Assembly (NCBI GenBank): GCA_030673585.1
Contig: DAOVIU010000040.1
Span: 1 to 7,617, forward strand
DNA: 7,617 nucleotides
Source of the DNA: Pseudomonadota bacterium
GTDB taxonomy: Bacteria; Desulfobacterota; BSN033; G020346125
Reading direction: 5' to 3'
This document shows, piece after piece, positions 1 to 5,639 of this stretch (position 1 is the first letter of the stretch; each line of letters starts with the position of its first letter). A program made the position numbers and the translations under genes. The notes below the pieces were generated by a model that saw only the letters and a program-made list of their open reading frames with translations, did not search any database and was not told the origin of the DNA.

Positions 1-235
1 ACAGTTCAAGGGTCTCCTTAAGGGGAATGCCCCTGGGAACTCTAGCGGCTCGCCCATCCACCTCTATGCTCACATATCCACCCGCTTCTGCCTCTACCAT
101 GCGGACGGCACCATGGGGACAACCGACCGCACATGCTTTACAACCGATACACTCCTCATGTCTACAGAGGAACTTACGACAGTAACCACAATTGCGACAC
201 TGTTCATCGTCTCTATGGGCAAGAAACGGGCTCAC
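1..235 (-). CDS. N-terminal part of a ferredoxin-like iron-sulfur protein, possibly radical SAM (runs off the window)
   Basis: Only the first 78 residues are in the window; the frame is open to the left edge. The start is a GTG preceded by GAGGAG with a 6-nt spacer, which overlaps the tatD stop; no in-frame ATG lies between the upstream TAG and the cysteine motifs. Two cysteine clusters follow each other: CxxCxxCxxxxC at about residues 12-22, then CIGCKACAVGCP at about 27-38, the classic CxxCxxCxxxCP signature of a 4Fe-4S ferredoxin site. After this comes a short strand-rich segment (VSIEVDGRAARVPRGIPLKE) resembling a beta-grasp fold. Electron transfer or a radical-SAM type enzyme with an N-terminal ferredoxin is my inference, because any CxxxCxxC core would lie outside the window. 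It starts 10 nt after tatD stops, so the two are probably co-transcribed. Presence of a CDS is well supported; the exact family is not. Confidence 0.72.
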   Translation of the reverse strand, partial: MSPFLAHRDDEQCRNCGYCRKFLCRHEECIGCKACAVGCPHGAVRMVEAEAGGYVSIEVDGRAARVPRGIPLKETLEL

Positions 236-241
236 GAAACG

Positions 242-247
242 CTCCTC
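242..247 (-). promoter_or_regulatory. Shine-Dalgarno for the iron-sulfur gene, overlapping the tatD stop
   Basis: GAGGAG lies 6 nt before the GTG at 235. Its first G is shared with the TGA stop of the TatD gene. This site fixes GTG as the start and suggests translation re-initiation after tatD. Confidence 0.65.
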
Positions 248-1004
248 AAATTCCCGGGTCTAATCTGAAGAGCTCCAGGGCATTCTGCGTAGTCTTCCGC
301 GCTACTTCTTCGGGCTCCATACCCTTCAAATCGGCAACCATGAAAAGCGAAGTCAAAAGGTTCTTGGGTTCCGATGCGACCCCACGATATGCCTGGGGTG
401 CATCCGTCTCGAGGAGCAACCCCTCGATGGGCATTCGCTTGATTGACTTCCGATGCCTCGGGCTATATGCCAGGGCAGGGGTCGCGGAAATCGAGTACCC
501 CTTTTCGATAATTCTGCTCAAAACATCCATGGGGCCACTATACCAGTGAAAAACCGCCTTTTCCAAACCGGCCTCACCGACCATGGTGAGCGCCTCCTTC
601 CATGCTCCCCTGGCATGGACGATGACGGGCCTATTTCGGTTTACAGCAAGCTCTAAGATCCGGTGAAATGCCCGGATCTGAAGTGTCTTATCAGTTTCCG
701 CCTTGAAATCCAACCCCACTTCCCCGAGGGCCACACACCGCCCAACCTCCCTATCCAATGCATCGAGGGTGGCTTCGAGCTTGCCCGCCTCGATTTGCCA
801 GGGGTGAAAGCCCAGGGCGGGAAAGAGATAACCGGGAAAGGTTTGGGCAATCTGAAGGACCCTTTGGTTGGATACGAGATCGGATCCTACGCCGATAATT
901 GCGTTGACGCCTGCCGATTGAGCCCGTCGAATTACGCCCTCTAAGTCGGCAAGCTCATCAATATGGACGTGGGTATCGATCAGGGAATAGTTCTCCATTT
1001 CCAT
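246..1004 (-). CDS. TatD-family metal-dependent hydrolase (probable DNase)
   Basis: About 252 residues, typical for the TatD/YcfH/YjjV family of amidohydrolase-fold TIM barrels that use two divalent metals and act as 3'-5' nucleases on DNA. All expected metal ligands are visible (numbered from the most upstream Met at 1010): HxH in THVHID (H14, H16), GFHPW (H69), GEVGLD (E97), PVIVHARG (H132), VFHWYSG (H155) and LLLETDAP (D203). The last motif is the family C-terminal hallmark. Three in-frame Mets are clustered at 1010, 1004 and 998. I chose 1004 because an AAGG sits 7 nt upstream, but the signal is weak and all three are possible. It is followed after 10 nt by the iron-sulfur gene. The long gap to lon and a TATAAT-like sequence upstream suggest a promoter separate from lon. 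Whether this member acts on DNA or another substrate cannot be seen from sequence. Confidence 0.93.
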   Translation of the reverse strand: MEMENYSLIDTHVHIDELADLEGVIRRAQSAGVNAIIGVGSDLVSNQRVLQIAQTFPGYLFPALGFHPWQIEAGKLEATLDALDREVGRCVALGEVGLDFKAETDKTLQIRAFHRILELAVNRNRPVIVHARGAWKEALTMVGEAGLEKAVFHWYSGPMDVLSRIIEKGYSISATPALAYSPRHRKSIKRMPIEGLLLETDAPQAYRGVASEPKNLLTSLFMVADLKGMEPEEVARKTTQNALELFRLDPGI

Positions 1005-1057
1005 GACCATGCCTTGAAAGTCCCTGAAAAGGCGGGGAAAGGAGCTCTGAGAACGAA

Positions 1058-1063
1058 ATTATA
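1058..1063 (-). promoter_or_regulatory. Possible -10 box upstream of tatD
   Basis: The minus strand reads a perfect TATAAT here, about 50 nt before the tatD start. No convincing -35 hexamer lies 16-18 nt further upstream, so this is a weak candidate. A short inverted repeat (CTGCGG TG CCGCAG, 1077-1090) sits where a -35 region would be and could be an operator or a chance hairpin. Confidence 0.25.
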
Positions 1064-1391
1064 TAGTGTTGCAGTGCTGCGGTGCCGCAGTCATGCCGTT
1101 AGGGCGGTACGTATTTCAATTCAGGTGCGTGCAGAACTCCAACTCCAAGGTTTAAGCCTGAAAAGCGATTTATGGAACGAAGCATTGTACAGGCGCGCAT
1201 TTGCGGTGAAGGGGTTTTGAGAATGCTCGGAAGAATATTTTGAGCGGTGAAGAACTCCTTTTTCATAAATCTCATCTGGGATTTAAGACGTTACCCGGCA
1301 CTCAGGAAAAAAGAGCTGAAGCCGAAATTGTGGGAATCCGTCGAGAGGACTTGATATGGTGGAAATCGCAGTTATATTTTGTGGTTATTTC

Positions 1392-1409
1392 CTTCTCTAT
1401 AGGGAGAAG
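1392..1409 (-). terminator. Weak hairpin after lon, possible terminator
   Basis: CTTCTC and GAGAAG form a 6-bp perfect stem with a loop of about 6 nt (a further G-T pair can close it to 4 nt), about 23 nt beyond the lon stop. The sequence after it on the minus strand is GGAAATAACC with no T-run, so it does not meet the usual criteria for an intrinsic terminator. It may instead stabilise the 3' end of the lon mRNA. Confidence 0.25.
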
Positions 1410-1431
1410 TGGTCGGACGCCCCTTGTAAAA

Positions 1432-3795
1432 TCACTGGGTAAGGACCAGGTTGATGGCCTCATCCATCTTCTGGATGAACTTGAACTCCATCTCCTTCTT
1501 GATCCTCTCGGGAATTTCCTCCAGATCCTTTTCGTTCTTCTTGGGAAGGATGATGGTATGGATGCCAGCACGTTTTGCCGCCAAGACCTTCTCCTTAATG
1601 CCTCCCACGGGCAAGACCAAACCCCTAAGGGTTATCTCCCCCGTCATGGCGACATCGCTTCGAACGGGCCTTTTGGTAAACAGCGAGGTTAGTGCAAGGA
1701 ATATGGTCAATCCAGCGGAAGGGCCATCCTTGGGAATGCCTCCGGCGGGAACGTGGATATGGATGTCGGCTTTATCGTAAAAATCCTCCTTGATTCCCAA
1801 GTCCTTGGCCTTGGATCGGACGAAGCTCAGGGCAGCCTGGGCCGATTCCTTCATCACATCTCCCAATTGCCCTGTCAGAGTCATGCTTTTCTCCCCTTTC
1901 ATCTTTGTTGCCTCTACGAAAATGATATCGCCCCCGGTAGGAGCCCCGGCAAGGCCTGTAGCCACTCCAGTTTCGGCTGTCCTCTCGGCCACTTCCGGGA
2001 AAAACTTCACGGGGCCCAGAAATTTATGAAGGGTTTCCGAATCGATAACCGCCTTTTCCTTTTTGCCCTCAGCCACTTCCTTGGCAACCCCCCTGCAAAC
2101 AGCGGCAATCTCCCTCTCCAGGTTCCTCACCCCCGCCTCACGTGTGTACGAGGTTATGATGGAGGTGAGGGCATCGTCCTGAAATTCGATATGGTCGCCC
2201 GTCATGCCGTGCTCACTGAGCTGCTTTGGAATGAGAAACTCCTTCGCGATCATCAATTTCTCGTATTCACTGTATCCCGGAAGCTCGAGTACCTCCATCC
2301 TATCCCTGAGGGTCTGATGAATCGTCTCCAGGACATTGGCGGTGGTGATGAACATCACCTTGGAAAGGTCGAATCCCACGTCGATATAGTGATCCGAGAA
2401 TGAGAAGTTCTGCTCGGGATCCAAGACCTCCAACAGGGCCGATGAAGGATCGCCACGGAAGTCCATCCCGATTTTGTCTACTTCGTCCAGCATAAAGACG
2501 GGATTATTGGAACTGGCTCTCTTGATCCCCTGGATAATCCTCCCCGGCAAGGCCCCGACATAGGTCCTTCTATGCCCCCTTATCTCTGCCTCATCCCGTA
2601 TCCCGCCCAATGATATTCGAACGAACTTACGGCCCATTGCCCGGGCAATGGATTTCCCAAGAGATGTCTTCCCAACCCCCGGAGGGCCGACGAAGCATAG
2701 GATGGGGCCCTTCATGTCGTCCTTGAGTTTTCTCACGGCCAGGTATTCCAGAATCCGCTTCTTAACCTTCTCCAGATTGTAATGATCCTCCTCTAGTATC
2801 TTCTGGGCATTGGAAATCTCCAAGTTATCCTTGGTGCTGTTGGACCAAGGAAGCTCAACGAGCCAATCCAGGTAGGTTCGCGCGACCGTATATTCTGCCG
2901 AGGCAGGGGGAATTTTGGAAAGCCGATCCAGCTCCTTCTCCGCCGCCTCTAAAGCCTCCGGTGGCATCTTAGCCTTTGCAATCCGTTCCTTCAATTCCTT
3001 AATCTCGGCCGTGTGCTCATCCAGTTCACCCAGCTCCTTCTTGATGGCCTTCAACTGCTCCCTGAGGTAGTACTCCCGCTGGGTCTTATCCATGTCCTCC
3101 TTCACCTGGGATTGGATCTTGTTGCCCAACTCCAAGACCTGAACCTCCCGGTTCAGCAAAAGGTGAACTTGGTTGAGCCTCTCATTAACATCGATCATTT
3201 CCAGGATTCGCTGCTTTTCCGATGCGTTGATGTTTAGGTTGGACGCAATGATGTCGGCTAAAGTTGCCGGCGACTTGATATTATTGACCATCGTCCCCAA
3301 TTCCGAAGTGAGGTAGGGCGCCAATTCACCGGCCTTCTGAAAAAGGGATTTCAAATTCATCATCAAAGCATCGACTTCAACGCCCTCGATCGATCCTTCT
3401 TCAACCGTTTCGATCCTTGCCTTATAGTAGGGATCCTTTTGAGTGTACTCCTTTATTTGTATCCTCGAAATACCCTGGACAATCACCCGCTGACTCCCAT
3501 CCACTTCCCGAATCATCCTGAGGATAAGGGCCGCCACACCGAATCGGTGAAGTTCGTCCTCCTTTGGATCCTCGACCTTCGATCGCCTTTGAGACACAAT
3601 CCCGATGATTCTATCCCTCTCCATGGATTCATCGATCAACTTCACCGATTTTTTCCTTCCGACCATGATGGGCAATATCAGCTCTGGATATAGGACAGTC
3701 CCCCGCAGCGGTAGAATGGGAAGCTCCTCAGGAATGTCAACCCTTTCTTCCTCCTCCTTATCTCCTTTTTCGGTTCCACTGGGTGCGAAGATCAT
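1432..3795 (-). CDS. lon: ATP-dependent protease Lon (endopeptidase La)
   Basis: A full-length, intact LonA of 787 residues, close to the 784 of E. coli. It degrades misfolded and specific regulatory proteins in the cytoplasm as a homohexamer. Domain order: LON substrate-binding domain (about 23-215, starting ELPILPLRGTVLYPE), helical and coiled-coil linker (about 215-310), AAA+ module (about 315-590) and serine-lysine peptidase (about 600-785). Visible motifs: Walker A GPPGVGKT (370-377), Walker B VFMLDE (433-438), sensor-1 ITTAN (ends N487), sensor-2 GVRNLERE (R557), catalytic serine in PKDGPSAG (S693) and lysine in GGIKEKVLAAKRAG (K736). The S-K separation of 43 residues equals that in E. 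coli Lon. The first 20 residues are acidic and variable. The start is fixed by AAGGAGG 5 nt before the ATG. The gene has its own sigma-70 promoter and is not obviously joined to tatD. Confidence 0.99.
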   Translation of the reverse strand: MIFAPSGTEKGDKEEEERVDIPEELPILPLRGTVLYPELILPIMVGRKKSVKLIDESMERDRIIGIVSQRRSKVEDPKEDELHRFGVAALILRMIREVDGSQRVIVQGISRIQIKEYTQKDPYYKARIETVEEGSIEGVEVDALMMNLKSLFQKAGELAPYLTSELGTMVNNIKSPATLADIIASNLNINASEKQRILEMIDVNERLNQVHLLLNREVQVLELGNKIQSQVKEDMDKTQREYYLREQLKAIKKELGELDEHTAEIKELKERIAKAKMPPEALEAAEKELDRLSKIPPASAEYTVARTYLDWLVELPWSNSTKDNLEISNAQKILEEDHYNLEKVKKRILEYLAVRKLKDDMKGPILCFVGPPGVGKTSLGKSIARAMGRKFVRISLGGIRDEAEIRGHRRTYVGALPGRIIQGIKRASSNNPVFMLDEVDKIGMDFRGDPSSALLEVLDPEQNFSFSDHYIDVGFDLSKVMFITTANVLETIHQTLRDRMEVLELPGYSEYEKLMIAKEFLIPKQLSEHGMTGDHIEFQDDALTSIITSYTREAGVRNLEREIAAVCRGVAKEVAEGKKEKAVIDSETLHKFLGPVKFFPEVAERTAETGVATGLAGAPTGGDIIFVEATKMKGEKSMTLTGQLGDVMKESAQAALSFVRSKAKDLGIKEDFYDKADIHIHVPAGGIPKDGPSAGLTIFLALTSLFTKRPVRSDVAMTGEITLRGLVLPVGGIKEKVLAAKRAGIHTIILPKKNEKDLEEIPERIKKEMEFKFIQKMDEAINLVLTQ

Positions 3796-3800
3796 AGAAA

Positions 3801-3807
3801 CCTCCTT
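3801..3807 (-). promoter_or_regulatory. Shine-Dalgarno of lon
   Basis: AAGGAGG, a near-perfect anti-16S match, 5 nt before the ATG at 3795. It settles the lon start. Confidence 0.85.
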
Positions 3808-3831
3808 GTTCGTGCAATACTATCTATAATG

Positions 3832-3860
3832 AATTTAATCATTTATTCCTTCCCTGTCAA
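3832..3860 (-). promoter_or_regulatory. Sigma-70 promoter of lon
   Basis: The minus strand shows a perfect TTGACA (3855-3860), a 17-nt spacer and TAAATT (3832-3837, 4 of 6 to consensus). It lies in the gap between the zinc-ribbon gene stop and lon, and predicts a transcript start about 30 nt before the lon ATG. I found no CIRCE repeat and no sigma-32 pattern here, so heat-shock control, common for lon, is not evident from this site. Confidence 0.6.
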
Positions 3861-3907
3861 TATGGCCCAGATGTTGGGAAAACTCGCCCTCCCAGCCTCT
3901 CCTCTTT

Positions 3908-4161
3908 CATTCGGTCTCGCCGGTATAGGGCTTCCCGCAAATGTTACAGACCCCTTTCTCATTGATGACGCCAATGCAGTTTCCATCACTGCACAACCTT
4001 CTGCTTTCCCAATCAACTGAAGTCTCCTTCTCAACAAGTTCCATTCCGCATCGGCAACAGTAAGAAGAATCGCTTAAATTTTCTGCACCACAGGATTCGC
4101 AAATCGAAGTCGGGATTTCATAATCGCATTTCGGACACCGAATCCCGCTTTTTCCGCCCAT
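3908..4161 (-). CDS. Small multi-zinc-ribbon protein, function unknown
   Basis: 84 residues from the ATG at 4161 with 11 cysteines. CPKC (9-12) opens the protein. CESCGAENLSDSSYCCRCG (C21, C24, C35, C38) matches the common bacterial double-zinc-ribbon pattern CxxCGaeN...CxxCG. A third cluster, CSDGNCIGVINEKGVCNICG (C57, C62, C72, C75), forms another ribbon-like unit. There is no signal peptide or membrane segment, so the protein is probably cytoplasmic and may be a structural or protein-interaction adaptor; that role is an inference. The ATG overlaps the TGA of the upstream 61-aa gene by one base (TGATG), so the two are probably translationally coupled. A GTG one codon upstream is an alternative start. 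The next gene leftward is lon, which has its own promoter. The stop codon may extend one base past the listed left end. Confidence 0.85.
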
Positions 4162-4346
4162 CACTCACCCCCCTCATCCTCGATCTCCAGGCCCTTGAGG
4201 AAGGTCCTCACTTCCCTCTTATTCTCATCAATCTCCTCCAGAAATCTCTTGAGGGAAAGATCGGGAAATAGTCGGTTTAAATCCCTGTCATTATCCGTAA
4301 AAACCCGATTTAAATCAATATCCCCTTTTTCCGCGGGCTCCTCCAT
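4161..4346 (-). CDS. 61-aa acidic protein of unknown function, coupled to the zinc-ribbon gene
   Basis: I do not recognise this protein. From the ATG at 4346 it is 61 residues, highly charged and mostly predicted helix, with no cysteine, signal peptide or membrane segment. A short internal repeat is visible: DLNRVFTDND followed by DLNRLFPDLS. The frame stays open upstream to a TTG at 4460, giving 99 residues. I prefer the shorter form because AAAGGAGG stands 8 nt before the ATG at 4346, while the TTG has no clear ribosome site and the extra N-terminus (Arg-rich, low in aliphatic residues) does not look like natural protein. The stop overlaps the next ATG (TGATG), so it probably works with, or is made in ratio to, the zinc-ribbon protein. 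Confidence 0.68.
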   Translation of the reverse strand: MEEPAEKGDIDLNRVFTDNDRDLNRLFPDLSLKRFLEEIDENKREVRTFLKGLEIEDEGGE

Positions 4347-4354
4347 CTCCGGGC

Positions 4355-4362
4355 CCTCCTTT
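4355..4362 (-). promoter_or_regulatory. Shine-Dalgarno deciding the 61-aa start
   Basis: AAAGGAGG lies 8 nt before the ATG at 4346, inside what would be the coding region of the longer TTG-started form. It is the main argument for the shorter protein. Confidence 0.6.
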
Positions 4363-4529
4363 GCTTTGCCATCGGTTTGGCTTCCGGCAGTGAAAATCCC
4401 ATCCTCCCTTTCGTGAACGTATTGCCACCTATGAGGACCGCCTCGTCGCCGCTTTCTCAAATTTACATCGTTCCCGTAGCTCTCATGATTTCCGGGGGGG
4501 CAAACACCGGAATATCCCTAGAGCCTCAA

Positions 4530-4580
4530 TAAAAAGAGAAGAGGAAAAGCAAAACACCCCGCTTCCTTTCCTCTCCTTCA
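4530..4580 (-). terminator. Probable rho-independent terminator (minus strand)
   Basis: On the minus strand a purine-rich arm (4561-4579) pairs imperfectly with a pyrimidine-rich arm (4536-4550) across a 10-nt loop, giving a stem of about 13 bp with small bulges. It is followed by CTCTTTTTATTG, a five-T run. An outer perfect 7-bp inverted repeat, AGAGCCT (4520-4526) and AGGCTCT (4580-4586), encloses the whole. The position suits termination of leftward transcription from the 5253-6314 cluster before the 61-aa gene. On the plus strand no T-run follows. Confidence 0.5.
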
Positions 4581-4778
4581 GGCTCTCGTTAAGGTAATTA
4601 TTGCAAAGTTTTGCCCCAGGGTCAACCGGAACGCATAGTTGCAGGAAAAACTTTCCCGCCTGTAAGCAGTGCTTGACAAAAAATGTCCCTCTTCACGAAT
4701 TTTTTCCATTTTCGGGAGCACCTCTTGGAGTTTCATCCCTTAACCAGTATAAATTCGTATAATTTTGGCCTTTCCAAG

Positions 4779-4794
4779 TGGCATGTGTTTTGCT
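4779..4794 (+). promoter_or_regulatory. Sigma-54 (RpoN) type promoter
   Basis: TGGCATG-TGTT-TTGCT matches the -24/-12 consensus TGGCACG-N4-TTGCW at all but one position, with the invariant GG and GC dinucleotides exactly 10 nt apart. Predicted transcription start is near 4805, about 100 nt before the GTG at 4907. Sigma-54 promoters need an activator bound upstream. A dyad AAGCA-G-TGCTT at 4664-4674, about 105 bp upstream, is a possible site. A TATAAT (4758-4763) and a TATAAA (4748-4753, with TTGGAG 17 nt upstream) just before this element could form an alternative sigma-70 promoter. Confidence 0.6.
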
Positions 4795-4804
4795 ATTACC
4801 TAAA

Positions 4805-4906
4805 TTTGAGACCCAGTCCCCGGGGACAAAGTCAACCATGCGAGCCTTCACGGCAAGGGTTAAATCCCCCGGAGGGGTGAAAGCTATGACCAGGAGGTAG
4901 GAAATA
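4805..4906 (+). promoter_or_regulatory. Structured 5' leader with possible regulatory RNA and mini-ORF
   Basis: Between the predicted sigma-54 start and the 93-aa gene lies a leader rich in pairing. A 12-nt perfect palindrome GTCCCCGGGGAC is at 4816-4827. Next, GTCA (4831-4834) can pair with TGAC (4887-4890), enclosing AGCCTTCAC (4843-4851) paired with GTGAAAGCT (4877-4885) at 8 of 9 positions. Inside this, GGG at 4857-4859 and CCCC (4866-4869) with GGGG (4874-4877) are competing stems. The structure ends directly at the Shine-Dalgarno AGGAGG (4892-4897). A four-codon ORF, ATG ACC AGG AGG TAG (4886-4900), has its own GGAGGGG 8 nt upstream. I compared it by eye with c-di-GMP, glycine, fluoride, TPP and preQ1 riboswitches and saw no match to their conserved cores. 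Calling it regulatory is an inference. Confidence 0.4.
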
Positions 4907-5188
4907 GTGGATCAGCGGTATGTCTCAAAAGGTCCATGCCTCGGAGGAACATACGCGGCACAAAGGCGATATCGAGAAAATCTGAAAAAGGTTACGGGCC
5001 CCATGATCAGCCATCCGGACTATGGCGAGATTTTCCTTCTACGACCAGACGAGATTCCCCATTCAACCCTCTTCCTATTCGATGTCAACAAATTCTGGTT
5101 TATCGATATGAAGGAAAATAAGAGGACAAAAAAAATGACCATCCGCCCTTTCATCCATAAAATGAGAGGATATTGGTTTCCCGTGTAG
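4907..5188 (+). CDS. 93-aa orphan protein, function unknown
   Basis: I do not recognise this protein. It starts at a GTG 9 nt after AGGAGG. It has a basic stretch (AAQRRYRENLKK, about 17-28), then an aromatic-rich hydrophobic part (HSTLFLFDVNKFWFIDMKENKR, about 52-73) and a basic C-terminus ending RGYWFPV. There is no signal peptide and no full membrane span. It is the only plausible plus-strand gene here and sits behind a sigma-54-like promoter and a structured leader, which is the main reason to believe it. A caution: the first part also reads well in another frame (ATG at 4920, 21 residues, stop at 4985), so the N-terminus could be wrong or the gene frameshifted. No terminator with a T-run is seen after the stop. 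Confidence 0.5.
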   Translation: MDQRYVSKGPCLGGTYAAQRRYRENLKKVTGPMISHPDYGEIFLLRPDEIPHSTLFLFDVNKFWFIDMKENKRTKKMTIRPFIHKMRGYWFPV

Positions 5189-5252
5189 TTTCACGAGACG
5201 ACACTTCCGACAATCTCCCACCGGTCCCTTCAAGATTTCGCAGGTTCATCCC

Positions 5253-5624
5253 TTACCCATCTCCCACGCCTCTTTCCCCTCCCATAAACACATGGCCACA
5301 GGTCTCACATGTCAAGACATGAAAACAGTCCTGAGAAGCTAAATCGCAGCGAAAGTTCACCTGAAGATCATGCCCCCCGCATTTGGGACACCCACTCACC
5401 TTCATCTTTTTCTCCAATTCAGGCTCCAATTCCTCAACGGTCTGGCTCTTCGTGTTCACCTCAAAAACATTTCCACAGTGCAGGCATTTAGCCGTATAAA
5501 TACATCCGTCTTGACCTAAGTCACACCTCAGGACGAGGTCCAGCCGAGTGTTGAAACACAGAGGACATCCTACCTTTTGCAATTTTAGTTGAACTTCCGT
5601 TAACTTATCCATCTTCTCTCCCAT
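5253..5624 (-). CDS. Tandem duplicated six-cysteine zinc-ribbon protein, function unknown
   Basis: 123 residues consisting of two copies of one ribbon unit. Cysteines fall at 20, 23, 34, 41, 47, 50 and again at 79, 82, 93, 100, 106, 109: the pattern C-x2-C-x10-C-x6-C-x5-C-x2-C repeats exactly, with a period of 59 residues. Shared residues include CPxC, RCDL before the fourth-cysteine loop and CxxCGxVF at the end. An acidic linker (VEELEPELEKK, about 63-73) joins them. Each unit could bind one zinc plus two extra cysteines or a second metal; which is not visible. There is no signal peptide, so it is probably cytoplasmic. The first ATG (GGGAG 4 nt upstream) and a second four codons later (GGGAG 5 nt upstream) are both usable. 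It follows the membrane protein gene after 15 nt and is probably in its operon. Confidence 0.87.
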   Translation of the reverse strand: MGEKMDKLTEVQLKLQKVGCPLCFNTRLDLVLRCDLGQDGCIYTAKCLHCGNVFEVNTKSQTVEELEPELEKKMKVSGCPKCGGHDLQVNFRCDLASQDCFHVLTCETCGHVFMGGERGVGDG

Positions 5625-5639
5625 TTTTCTCCCAATCCC

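Larger units (their letters stand above)
1011..1431. other. 420-bp intergenic region between lon and tatD
   Basis: No convincing gene, tRNA or riboswitch seen on either strand. It holds the TATAAT-like box near 1058 and the short inverted repeat at 1077-1090, both on the tatD side, and a hairpin at 1392-1409 just past the lon stop. The minus strand also holds a 53-codon open frame ending near 1104 with no good ribosome binding site and no recognisable similarity; I do not call it a gene. Confidence 0.6.

Noticed and set aside
133..549. Plus-strand 138-aa open frame opposite tatD and the iron-sulfur gene
   Set aside because: It lies antisense to two genes with clear family motifs and shows no natural composition or ribosome site.
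1077..1090. CTGCGGTGCCGCAG as a terminator for lon
   Set aside because: Too short, more than 340 nt after the lon stop and not followed by a T-run on either strand.
1104..1265. Minus-strand 53-codon ORF between lon and tatD as a gene
   Set aside because: No Shine-Dalgarno, no recognisable similarity, and no clear protein-like pattern.
1753..2403. Plus-strand 216-aa open frame
   Set aside because: Entirely antisense to the conserved AAA+ and peptidase parts of lon; a shadow of codon bias.
4673..4678. TTGACA as a sigma-70 -35 for the 93-aa gene
   Set aside because: The sequence 16-18 nt downstream (CGAATT region) is a poor -10, and the sigma-54 element is nearer and much better.
4850..4906. 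c-di-GMP (GEMM) riboswitch in the leader
   Set aside because: GGGGTGAAAGCTATGACC looks faintly similar, but the conserved GCAAACC and ACGCAAAGC cores are missing.
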